Assembly: GCF_042651785.1 (NCBI RefSeq)
Contig: NZ_JBHSEC010000019.1
Coordinates: forward strand, 682,001 to 746,000
Source of the DNA: Chungangia koreensis
GTDB taxonomy: Bacteria; Bacillota; Bacilli; Bacillales_A; Planococcaceae
DNA length: 64,000 bases
Reading direction: 5' to 3'
Shown in pieces: positions 8,635 to 16,762 of the stretch. Below the pieces are notes generated by a model. That model did no database searches. It was not told where the DNA came from and saw only the letters and a program-made list of their open reading frames with translations. The position numbers were made by a program, and so were the translations under genes. Positions within the stretch are counted from its first letter, which is position 1. Every line of letters begins with the position of its first letter.

Positions 8635-8674
8635 AAAAGACCCAAGAATGTCATGAAACATTCTTGGGTCTTTT
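8635..8674. terminator. Bidirectional terminator between telA and yojO
   Basis: A perfect 16-bp stem (AAAAGACCCAAGAATG / CATTCTTGGGTCTTTT) with an 8-base loop. A-run and T-run flanks let it serve both convergent genes. It reaches the stop codon of yojO. Confidence 0.92.
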
Positions 8675-10563
8675 TAATGGGATTGAACAACTAAGGTCAG
8701 CATTTTCCGTAGTATGCGTAACGTCTGATCGCTAAAATCTTCCACAGTATCGGAAGCAGCTGACTTTGCTCCATAAATCATCCTGAAGAGTTCCTTCTGC
8801 TCTTCCGAAGGCGCAACTGTATTTAAAAATAAATGGAGTACGGATATTCCCGCTTTCTCCGCCTGAATAACAGCCTCTGCAGTATCGAGTATTCCATTTT
8901 GATCATAACCGAACGCAGACGGTTCTCCATCCGAGAAGACCAACAAAAATTTATGTTTTTCCTGCTGGTTTTTTAATCGTTCCACCATCCATCTAATAGC
9001 AAAACCGTCACGATTATCTTCATGGGCATTAACTGATAAGATAGCATGTCCGGAATCCTTTACTCCATCTTCCAATTTGTGAACCCATTCGAACGTATTA
9101 GGCTGCATCGTCGCAGTTGCTTCAAATGCATCTTCATAGAACAGAACGATTTCATGGCGTATTTCCAATCTCCTTAAGATGTCATGGAATAACAGGACAG
9201 CCATTTTCGTTTCCTCTAATTTATCGGTCATGGATGCTGATCCATCAACGAGCAATCCAAAAACCGCATCCAAATTTTTAGAAGGTGCCTGTTTTCTATA
9301 AAATGGTCTGGGTCTTTCCTCTGTGACTAATGGAAGAATATTAGACGACAGTCTTCCGATAGAAAGATGATCCCGCCGACTTCCTCGTTTCAGATCGATA
9401 CGCCTTCTTAACTCTTTCACGAAAGCACGCACATGAGGTTCCTGCGCCAACCTCCATTTCTCCAAAAGTCCCGCCTTCTGCTCATCCTTCGTATAGTCAA
9501 TCCGTTTTTCTTCATACACAACATATGCATGGTTCTCACCAAAGATGGACCCATCTTTCTTACTAAAATCGACCCGGTCGCCCTCCCTTTCAGGTATACC
9601 TCTTTTGGGCTTTTGCTTGCCTTCGGAACGTCCTAACCCGATTTCTGTTATGTCCGTATCCTCGTGACCCTGTCTTGCGTCTGTACCACCTCGACCGGAT
9701 TGTCCATTTTCGAGTTCGAAATTGAGATGTACACCTTTTTCAGTTTGGTTTTCGCGATGCCATGTCCTAAAAATCTCTTCAATCGTATCTTTTTGTTCCT
9801 CATCTCCAATATCCGCATCTTTTACACCTGCATGATAATGGAATGACTCGTCTTTAGACAATTCATCCCCTAACGAGTAATAAGTATGAACGAGATCCCG
9901 CTCAATCCATTCTTCAGCTAACTCTGCAATGAGTGTGGCAAGTGACATATTTGACTTCGTATCTCGTTGATCGTAAATTCTTTCAATCGGTTTGACCAAT
10001 ATTGAAAAGAAGTCTGGACCTTCTAAAGATGAACTGAACATAGTTCCTTTATGGACTGAAATATATATATAGTTCAACAAGGCATCCGCAACGAACCCTT
10101 TTCTACTGTTTTCGAAAAACTGTTCTCTATGGTGGTGGACCATAACGTCCGTTCGAATAGTAAACAACTCACTTGTACCAGGCCGCTCTTTTATAACTTG
10201 CTCCATTAGACGAAATTCTTCAAACAAAACCCCGATCTGAATTGCCAAATTCCGGAGAGGATGCAAAACAACTGTTTGCAATAATCGTTGATAGGAAGCA
10301 ATGTCAAAATCACGCCAAAAACCGGCTGCTAACAAATATATATCCGTTTTTTGCCCAGCCCTCTCGATTTCTTCAGAACGATGTTTCCAAAAGAAACTGA
10401 ATGAAATCGCTCCCTCCGATGGCCGAAACTCCATCAGCTTCCGCTGAGTCACCTTCAAATACGTTGCACTAGACAAAGCACGGGCTAACAATTCATAAGA
10501 CAAGAGCTTCTTAGCATCCACTTGTTCATTATTGAATTTGATAAAACGATTAAAGGATGTCAT
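8674..10563 (-). CDS. yojO: VWA-domain protein YojO (CoxE/NorD-like)
   Basis: A 629-residue cytoplasmic protein with a C-terminal von Willebrand A domain (about residues 425-629). The metal-ion site reads VDGSASM, and a later LVFSDGEPS matches the second MIDAS loop. The middle (about 290-340) is acidic and low in complexity. MoxR ATPases paired with VWA proteins act as chaperones that insert cofactors or activate enzyme complexes; in denitrifiers the same pair is NorQ/NorD. Here it follows yojN by 10 bases, as in B. subtilis where the pair sits by odhAB. The client enzyme is unknown; neighbouring OdhAB is only a positional suspect. Confidence 0.85.
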   Translation of the reverse strand: MTSFNRFIKFNNEQVDAKKLLSYELLARALSSATYLKVTQRKLMEFRPSEGAISFSFFWKHRSEEIERAGQKTDIYLLAAGFWRDFDIASYQRLLQTVVLHPLRNLAIQIGVLFEEFRLMEQVIKERPGTSELFTIRTDVMVHHHREQFFENSRKGFVADALLNYIYISVHKGTMFSSSLEGPDFFSILVKPIERIYDQRDTKSNMSLATLIAELAEEWIERDLVHTYYSLGDELSKDESFHYHAGVKDADIGDEEQKDTIEEIFRTWHRENQTEKGVHLNFELENGQSGRGGTDARQGHEDTDITEIGLGRSEGKQKPKRGIPEREGDRVDFSKKDGSIFGENHAYVVYEEKRIDYTKDEQKAGLLEKWRLAQEPHVRAFVKELRRRIDLKRGSRRDHLSIGRLSSNILPLVTEERPRPFYRKQAPSKNLDAVFGLLVDGSASMTDKLEETKMAVLLFHDILRRLEIRHEIVLFYEDAFEATATMQPNTFEWVHKLEDGVKDSGHAILSVNAHEDNRDGFAIRWMVERLKNQQEKHKFLLVFSDGEPSAFGYDQNGILDTAEAVIQAEKAGISVLHLFLNTVAPSEEQKELFRMIYGAKSAASDTVEDFSDQTLRILRKMLTLVVQSH

Positions 10564-10573
10564 GTATTCGCCC

Positions 10574-11437
10574 TCATTTCACCCACGTCTTCGTTAAGTC
10601 CATCACTAATTCACGTTCCCCGCGGTCGTCTAATTTTTCCGCAATTGAATATTGAACGGCACGAATGGGGCCGATATGCTGAGCCAATTCCGTAGCATCC
10701 ATAAGACTTCGAATGGATGCAGCTTCATCGCTTAATAAGCCGTTTTTCACCTGATTGACCAAGTCTTGCGAAATATTTAGCATCGTATTGATGAGCTCAG
10801 CCGGTGCTTTTTGAAACTCTCGAATTAGTAATTGTTTCAATAGTTCCCCGTTGATATACGGAATTGAGAAGGAGATAAAACGGTTTTTAAGTGCCTCATT
10901 CATGGGGGCAGTACCGATATAACCTTCATTAATCGCTGCTACAACCGAAAAGTCCGGATGTGCATGAATGACTTCTCCCGTAAAGGGATTCGTCAACATA
11001 CGCCGATAATCCAAAATACTATGAAGAATAGGAAGAGTTTCCGCTTTAGCCATGTTGATTTCATCGATATAAAGTAGGTGACCAGCCTTCATTGCCTTTA
11101 CTACGGGTCCCTCAACAAATTCGATTTCTGTCTTTCCCTCTGATTGGACAATTGTTTTAAACCCTAATAATGATTCTGCATCCAAATCGACCGAACAGTT
11201 GATACTGTGCATCGGTTGCTGAAAAAATGAGGAAATGGAATCTGCTAATTTTGTCTTCCCTGCACCTGCAGGCCCTTTCAATAAAACAGGTTTTTTCAAA
11301 ACAACACTAAGGAGCACATCCTCCCACAAATATTCATCTGGAGAAACATACCCTCCTTCACGGATGAGAGCGGACTCCTTCTTTGAATAAGAGCGAACAA
11401 TCCTCTGATCGCGTTCAGCATTAATCAATGTATTCAT
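10574..11437 (-). CDS. yojN: MoxR-type AAA+ ATPase YojN
   Basis: A 287-residue AAA+ ATPase of the MoxR family. Walker A is KGPAGAGKT (about residue 57), Walker B is LLYIDEIN, and the sensor-1 region reads VVAAINEGYIG. The ATG at 11437 is preceded by TTGGAGGC; a longer reading from a TTG would start inside that site. It is coupled to yojO and probably remodels it or a shared client. The gene starts only 22 bases after a terminator hairpin (11460-11480) belonging to the upstream gene, so it may depend on readthrough. Confidence 0.87.
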   Translation of the reverse strand: MNTLINAERDQRIVRSYSKKESALIREGGYVSPDEYLWEDVLLSVVLKKPVLLKGPAGAGKTKLADSISSFFQQPMHSINCSVDLDAESLLGFKTIVQSEGKTEIEFVEGPVVKAMKAGHLLYIDEINMAKAETLPILHSILDYRRMLTNPFTGEVIHAHPDFSVVAAINEGYIGTAPMNEALKNRFISFSIPYINGELLKQLLIREFQKAPAELINTMLNISQDLVNQVKNGLLSDEAASIRSLMDATELAQHIGPIRAVQYSIAEKLDDRGERELVMDLTKTWVK

Positions 11438-11459
11438 TACAAAAGCCTCCAATTAAAAA

Positions 11460-11480
11460 GCCGATGAGCAGCTCATCGGC
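11460..11480 (-). terminator. Terminator directly ahead of yojN
   Basis: GCCGATGAG, three-base loop, CTCATCGGC, then TTTTTAATT on the minus strand. The T-tract runs into the ribosome binding site of yojN. The stem follows the DUF6501 stop codon by 11 bases. Confidence 0.85.
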
Positions 11481-11491
11481 AATCATGTTTA

Positions 11492-11689
11492 TCATTCAAA
11501 ATAATTCTTGTAGAATCCACCGACATTGCCAGTATTGTCGATGATGAAAAGGAATTCTTCAGTCTCGTTCTTCACTTCATATTCCTTTCCAACTGTGAGA
11601 ACATTCGAAACTAAAAACTTTTCAGCTTCTGTATTCGTACATGTCACTTTTTTAATAGTCGGTGCTTCTTTCCAATTCAAGTGTCTCAT
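11492..11689 (-). CDS. DUF6501-like small protein
   Basis: A 65-residue soluble protein, MRHLNWKEAPTIKKVTCT at the start and a C-terminal VDNTGxVGGFYKxYF-type ending. This resembles the DUF6501 family of Bacilli as I recall it; the function is not known. The pattern of short beta strands (FLFIIDN) suggests a compact barrel. GAAAGG lies 8-10 bases before the ATG. It is 6 bases downstream of the dedA stop, so the two are probably one transcript that ends at the hairpin at 11460. Confidence 0.65.
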   Translation of the reverse strand: MRHLNWKEAPTIKKVTCTNTEAEKFLVSNVLTVGKEYEVKNETEEFLFIIDNTGNVGGFYKNYFE

Positions 11690-11695
11690 TTTATA

Positions 11696-12328
11696 TCAGC
11701 CTTTCTTTCCATATCTATGTTTAGTATAGGGTTCATTGGTGATCTTTTCAATTCTAATCTTCCGGAGAATCCAATATAGAAGAGCACCGAAGATAATTAC
11801 AGAAATTGAAATAAGGAACGGCTGAATTCGCTCAATAATATAGTGATAAGCTGATGGGAAAGCTCGTCCTAAGGAGAAATAGATAAGCATCCAAAGAAAG
11901 GCTGCTGGATAAGCATTGACTATAAAAGATTTTAAAGGGAAACGATTAGAACCAACAACGTAAGGCATCGCCCAGCGGATACCAGGTAAAAAGAAGCTTG
12001 TAGAAATTGCCCACTTTCCCTTTTGTTCGAGAAACATACCGAACTGTTCAATCGTTCGGTGGAGAAATGTTTTCCGTAGTCTAATAAGTATTCTTTCTCC
12101 CCATCGGTAACCGATAAAGTATGCAAACGTAGTGCTTGTAATCAGCCCGGCATACGCTGTTAAAAATGCGGGGATCACCCTGAATCCTGCCACTTCGGTC
12201 ATCATTCCTGAGACAGCCGCAGCAACCTCATTTGGAATAGGTACTCCGAATATAAGCAGCCAATTAAAAAGAAACATGCTGAAATAACCGAATTCTTTTA
12301 TCAAGCTGATTAATAGTGACTGATCCAT
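11696..12328 (-). CDS. DedA family membrane protein
   Basis: A 210-residue polytopic protein of the DedA/SNARE-associated superfamily, members of which act as lipid-carrier flippases (for example undecaprenyl phosphate recycling) or small-ion-dependent transporters. Family marks include GVPIPNEVAAAVSG near the N-terminus, AYFIGYRWGER (about residue 70) and the FLPGIRWAMPYVVGSNRFPLKSF stretch (about residue 115) with its conserved arginine. The tail is basic. GGGAG precedes the ATG at 12328. It is followed at once by the DUF6501 gene. Several DedA paralogues exist in Bacilli, and I do not assign a name. Confidence 0.85.
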   Translation of the reverse strand: MDQSLLISLIKEFGYFSMFLFNWLLIFGVPIPNEVAAAVSGMMTEVAGFRVIPAFLTAYAGLITSTTFAYFIGYRWGERILIRLRKTFLHRTIEQFGMFLEQKGKWAISTSFFLPGIRWAMPYVVGSNRFPLKSFIVNAYPAAFLWMLIYFSLGRAFPSAYHYIIERIQPFLISISVIIFGALLYWILRKIRIEKITNEPYTKHRYGKKG

Positions 12329-12467
12329 GGCACTCCCGCCTTCTGTTCATATGTCTCATTTTGCCACATAAAAACGAAAACCAGCAAATATTATGCCGAC
12401 TATCTATAACTACCTTATTTCCATTAAAAGCTACTCTCAATCCTACAAATACATCCCCATTAAAAAA

Positions 12468-12493
12468 AGGCAGCACCCGCATGGGTACTGCCT
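12468..12493 (-). terminator. Terminator of the odhAB operon
   Basis: AGGCAG-ACCC / GGGT-CTGCCT stem with one mismatch and a four-base loop, followed by seven Ts on the minus strand, 10 bases beyond the odhB stop codon. Confidence 0.87.
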
Positions 12494-12502
12494 CGATTGT
12501 TA

Positions 12503-13747
12503 TTAAGATTCAAGAAGTAAATCTTCTGGGTTTTCAAGCAATTCCTTGATTGTCTTTAGGAATCCTACAGAATCCTTACCATCGATCACGCGGTGGTCGT
12601 AAGACAATGCAATATACATCATTGGACGAATTTCAATTTGGTCTCCGATTGCTACCGGACGTTTTTGGATGGTATGCATACCCAAAATACCAACTTGAGT
12701 TCCGTTCAAGATTGGTGTGGACATCAATGAACCGAATACCCCACCGTTTGTAATGGTGAATGAACCGCCAGACATATCAGAAAGCTGAAGTTTTTTATCT
12801 CGTGCTTTTTTCGCAAGTGACGCAATGTCCGCTTCAATCTCAGCAAAGTTCTTACGATCAGCGTCACGAACGATTGGAACTACTAATCCTTCTTCAGTTG
12901 ATACGGCAATTCCTACATCGTAGAAGTGTTTCATGATCAACTCATCACCATCGAGTTCAGAGTTGACATAAGGATATTTCTTAAGTGCTGCAACTGCAGC
13001 TTTCGTGAAGAATGACATGAAGCCAAGGCGTACGTCATGATCTTCGAAGAATTTATCTTTTTTACGAGAACGAAGAGCCATCACATTTGTCATGTCGATT
13101 TCGTTGAAAGTTGTAAGCATTGCTGTATTTTGGCGTACTTCCAAAAGACGTTTTGCAATTGTTTGGCGTCGGCGTGACATTTTTTCGCGAGTAGCACGAC
13201 CGTCTTCCTGTTCTGGTGCAGCAGCTGGTTTAGCTGCAGGTGCTGGTGCTGCTTTAGGAGCTGAAGTGTGAGCCTCAACGTCCTGAACGCGAACACGTCC
13301 CATTGGATCTACTGGAGAAATTGCAGCCAAGTCAATTCCTTTTTCACGAGCCAATTTACGTGCTGCCGGACTTGCAATCGTACGATCAGAAGACGAAGAA
13401 GACTCTTCTGTTGCTTGTGGTGCTGGTGTTGGTGCTGATGCAGCTTCCTGAACAGGAGCTTCTGCAGCAGGAGCTTCAGTTTTTGCAGGTGCTGATGCAG
13501 CCGGAGCACCGGATCCTGCCCCAACAATTGCGATAACTTGGCCAACTTCAACAGTATCTCCTTCTGCAGCCAATAGTTCTTGTACTACACCTGCTTCTTC
13601 AGAAATAACCTCAACGTTTACTTTATCAGTTTCAAGTTCAACAATGAACTCACCTTTTTCGACAGTCTCACCCGGTTGTTTGAGCCACTGTGCTATTGTT
13701 CCTTCTGTAATGGATTCCGCCAATTCTGGCACTTTAATCTCAGCCAC
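12503..13747 (-). CDS. odhB: Dihydrolipoyl succinyltransferase, E2 of 2-oxoglutarate dehydrogenase
   Basis: Transfers the succinyl group from the E1 enzyme to coenzyme A in the TCA cycle. The 414 residues show the standard order. First comes a lipoyl domain with the lipoylated lysine in ETDKVNVEV (Lys42), then an Ala/Pro/Glu-rich flexible linker (about 80-115). Next is the E3-binding domain (ASPAARKLAREKGIDL, about 124-160), a second Ala/Pro linker, and the catalytic domain ending in DHRVIDG with catalytic His385 and Asp389. It lies 23 bases after odhA and shares its promoter. The repetitive linker produces several spurious open frames on both strands. Confidence 0.97.
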   Translation of the reverse strand: MAEIKVPELAESITEGTIAQWLKQPGETVEKGEFIVELETDKVNVEVISEEAGVVQELLAAEGDTVEVGQVIAIVGAGSGAPAASAPAKTEAPAAEAPVQEAASAPTPAPQATEESSSSSDRTIASPAARKLAREKGIDLAAISPVDPMGRVRVQDVEAHTSAPKAAPAPAAKPAAAPEQEDGRATREKMSRRRQTIAKRLLEVRQNTAMLTTFNEIDMTNVMALRSRKKDKFFEDHDVRLGFMSFFTKAAVAALKKYPYVNSELDGDELIMKHFYDVGIAVSTEEGLVVPIVRDADRKNFAEIEADIASLAKKARDKKLQLSDMSGGSFTITNGGVFGSLMSTPILNGTQVGILGMHTIQKRPVAIGDQIEIRPMMYIALSYDHRVIDGKDSVGFLKTIKELLENPEDLLLES

Positions 13748-13770
13748 AATAATTTCCTCCTTTGAATTGA

Positions 13771-16575
13771 TTAAGAACGGGTTACCGCTTCATCAATGAT
13801 TCGGTTTTGTTCAAACTTATGGGAATCTGCGTCACCCTCTGCAGGGCTTGAACGGACAATACGTCCAACATATCGTATGTCTTTTCCATCAGCTATTTCC
13901 TGTAGATATGGATATGCAAAGGACCATGATCCCATGTTCTTCGGTTCTTCCTGTACCCAAACCAATTCTTTTGCATTCGGATAACGATCAAGAATTGCTT
14001 TAATTTTTTCAGATGGGAACGGATATAACTGTTCGACACGTACAATATGAAGCCATTCGAAACCTTTACCATCTTTCACTCGATCAGCCAGGTCGATTGC
14101 CATCTTACCGCTTGCGAAAAGAACTCTTTCTACTTTCTTAGGAGAACCACCTAAGCCCGGTTGTTCAAGAATCGTTTGGAAGTGTCCTTCAGTCAAATCT
14201 TCAACTTCAGCTCCCACTAACGGATGGCGCAATAGCGATTTAGGTGACACAATTACGAGTGGTCGGATCGACTCTTCCCCGAGCATTGTAGCTTGTCGTC
14301 TTAAAATATGATAATAGTTTGCTGCACTTGAAAGGTTAGCGACAGTCCAGTTATTCTCTCCAGCTAATTGTAAGTAGCGTTCAAGTCTTGCACTGGAGTG
14401 TTCAGGACCCTGCCCTTCGAAACCGTGAGGCAGAAGCATGACAAGACCAGATTTTTGACCCCATTTAGAACGGCTGGATGAAACGAATTGGTCAAACATG
14501 ACTTGAGCCATGTTCGCGAAGTCGCCATATTGAGCTTCCCAAAGAACTAAAGCATCTTCGTTCTCAATTGTATAGCCAAATTCATAGCCAACAATTGCCG
14601 ACTCTGTTAAAGGACTATTGTAGACCATAAACGATGCATTGGAATCTGAAATATGATGCATTGGAACATACTCTTCACCGGTCTTTTCGTCATGCAAAAC
14701 CAGGTTCCGATGTGCAAACGTACCACGTTGAGCATCTTGCCCAGTTAAGCGGATCGGTTTACCGTCTTGAAGAATCGTACCGAACGCCAATGCTTCCGCA
14801 TGAGCCCAATCGATTTTACCTTTACCTTTGAATGGTTCCTCACGGCGTTTTAAAATTCTGTCCAATTTCTTAAACACATTGAATTCCGAAGGCCAAGTCA
14901 ACAACTCTTGGTTCATTTTTTCAAGTCGTTCGCGCTCAACGCCAGTAGGGACTTCCGGATATCCATTCAAAACTGCCTCAGGAATTACACTTTCCTGATA
15001 TTCAGTTTGAGGAAGTTCTTTTACGCGATCATAAGCTTCTTGCATCATTTTAAATGTTTCTTCATCAAATTTTACAGACTCTTCAAGTGTTAACACATTT
15101 TCAGAGGCCAGTTTGTGGGCATAGATTTCTCTAACTGTCGGATGATTATGAATCGAATGATACATAGTCGGATTTGTAACAAGTGGCTCATCCATTTCGT
15201 TATGTCCAAATCGACGATAACCAAGAAGATCAATCAAAACATCTTTTCCGAATTGTGAACGGTATTCAAATGCCAAACGTGCTACTGCTAAGACTGCTTC
15301 AGGACTATCCGCGTTGACGTGGATAACTGGTACTTCATAGCCCTTCGCTAAATCTGAAGAATAGAACGTTGAGCGGGAATCATAGTACTCTGTCGTAAAA
15401 CCGATCATATTGTTTGCGATAATATGAATGGAACCGCCAGTACGATAGCCTCTAACACGACTATAGTTGAATGTTTCCGGTACAATTCCTTGACCAGGGA
15501 ATGCAGCGTCACCATGGATTACGATCGAATAAGCCGCATTTGTATCTTGTTCAGGCGCACCTGACGTCGTTGTGATTTCTTGGGCAGCCCGTGTTTGACC
15601 ATTTACAACAGGGTTCACTACCTCTAAGTGGGATGGGTTATATGCAAGTTTCAATTTAAGTCCAGAAGGAGCCTTATACGTTGCACCCATATGGTATTTA
15701 ACATCACCGAACCAGCCGCGTGTCATTTCAAGCGACCCGTCTTCAGGTAGGAATGATTCAGTTGGAACATGTGCAAATTCACCAAACATCATTTCATACG
15801 GTTTGTTTAACACATGAGTTAAAACATTCAAACGGCCTCGGTGTGCCATACCGATTAATACTTCTTTCACGCTTTTCACTTCAGATTGGCGAACCAGTTC
15901 ATCTAATAAGACAACTAATGTGTCTAATCCTTCAACAGAAAAGCGTTTCGCCCCTACAAAGGTGCGATGAAGGAATTTCTCAAAACCTTCAATCTTTGTA
16001 AGACGTTTTAGAAGTTCTACTTTTTCCTCTTTCGGTAACTGAATTGATAAAGAGTCGGATTCAATGCGAGATTGAAGCCACTGTCTTTCTTCAGTAGAAA
16101 CAATATGGCTGAATTCATAGGCAATTTTATCCGTATACACGGATTTCAAATAATTGATCGCATCTAAACCATTTGATACGTTAGAAGGTGCGTTTTTCAT
16201 TAGTAACGCAGCTGGGACTTCACGTAAATCCTGTTCAGAAAGTCCATAATAGCTAGGTTCAATTCTCTCCGCAGCTTGTGGACGGTCATTTAACGGATAG
16301 ATATCCGCTGCCAAGTGTCCATGAGTACGAATAGCATCCGCTAATTGGACAGCAGCCAGCACTTTACCGAATTGATCCGGTTCAACTTGTGCAGTCGCAT
16401 TGTGTCCAGGGGATGAAATTACTGGTGCTCCATACTCTTTAAAGAGCGCGGCTAACTCCGGTTCTACTTCATCCGGTGATTGGGTATAAAGGTCGTACAT
16501 TTCCATAACATACCCGAGGTTCGGTCCCGAAAAGGATTTCCAAGGCGAAACTCCGGTTGCACGATTGTTTGACAT
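13771..16575 (-). CDS. odhA: 2-oxoglutarate dehydrogenase E1
   Basis: The thiamine-diphosphate E1 subunit that decarboxylates 2-oxoglutarate and passes the succinyl group to OdhB. At 934 residues it has full family length. Recognisable stretches include MAHRGRLNVL (about residue 245), the GDAAFPGQG thiamine-diphosphate motif, the FTTEYYDSRST region, RRFGHNEMDEP, and the C-terminal LPHGFEGQGPEHSSARLER. GTGGAGG sits 8 bases before the ATG at 16575. It is the first gene of odhAB, with a sigma-A-like promoter and an overlapping cre-like site just upstream (16625-16665). Confidence 0.97.
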   Translation of the reverse strand: MSNNRATGVSPWKSFSGPNLGYVMEMYDLYTQSPDEVEPELAALFKEYGAPVISSPGHNATAQVEPDQFGKVLAAVQLADAIRTHGHLAADIYPLNDRPQAAERIEPSYYGLSEQDLREVPAALLMKNAPSNVSNGLDAINYLKSVYTDKIAYEFSHIVSTEERQWLQSRIESDSLSIQLPKEEKVELLKRLTKIEGFEKFLHRTFVGAKRFSVEGLDTLVVLLDELVRQSEVKSVKEVLIGMAHRGRLNVLTHVLNKPYEMMFGEFAHVPTESFLPEDGSLEMTRGWFGDVKYHMGATYKAPSGLKLKLAYNPSHLEVVNPVVNGQTRAAQEITTTSGAPEQDTNAAYSIVIHGDAAFPGQGIVPETFNYSRVRGYRTGGSIHIIANNMIGFTTEYYDSRSTFYSSDLAKGYEVPVIHVNADSPEAVLAVARLAFEYRSQFGKDVLIDLLGYRRFGHNEMDEPLVTNPTMYHSIHNHPTVREIYAHKLASENVLTLEESVKFDEETFKMMQEAYDRVKELPQTEYQESVIPEAVLNGYPEVPTGVERERLEKMNQELLTWPSEFNVFKKLDRILKRREEPFKGKGKIDWAHAEALAFGTILQDGKPIRLTGQDAQRGTFAHRNLVLHDEKTGEEYVPMHHISDSNASFMVYNSPLTESAIVGYEFGYTIENEDALVLWEAQYGDFANMAQVMFDQFVSSSRSKWGQKSGLVMLLPHGFEGQGPEHSSARLERYLQLAGENNWTVANLSSAANYYHILRRQATMLGEESIRPLVIVSPKSLLRHPLVGAEVEDLTEGHFQTILEQPGLGGSPKKVERVLFASGKMAIDLADRVKDGKGFEWLHIVRVEQLYPFPSEKIKAILDRYPNAKELVWVQEEPKNMGSWSFAYPYLQEIADGKDIRYVGRIVRSSPAEGDADSHKFEQNRIIDEAVTRS

Positions 16576-16624
16576 TTAGTAAAACCTCCACTTTTGCCTC
16601 CAGGCATTTCCTTTGTTTTACTTT

Positions 16625-16639
16625 TGCAATCGTTGTCAT
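16625..16639 (-). promoter_or_regulatory. cre-like (CcpA) site at the odhA promoter
   Basis: ATGACAACGATTGCA on the minus strand fits the cre consensus WTGNAANCGNWNNCW with one mismatch. It overlaps the last bases of the -10 element and runs just downstream of it. CcpA bound there would block initiation, in keeping with carbon repression of the TCA cycle. This is a motif match only. Confidence 0.45.
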
Positions 16640-16665
16640 TTTATCACGAAGATTGAGGATGACAA
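16638..16665 (-). promoter_or_regulatory. Putative sigma-A promoter of odhAB
   Basis: TTGTCA (16665-16660), 16-base spacer, TAAAAT (16643-16638) on the minus strand, about 60 bases before the odhA start codon. Confidence 0.55.
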
Positions 16666-16762
16666 AGTAATTGCAATCGATTAAATTCCATTTCAATCTT
16701 ACTACTCTGCGTAAAAAAAACAATGGTTTTTGTGAAATTAATCACACAACTTTATGAATCTG

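Noticed and set aside
13090..13551. Leu/Gln/His-rich frames on both strands
   Set aside because: They are shadows of the repetitive Ala/Pro/Glu linker codons of odhB in other frames.
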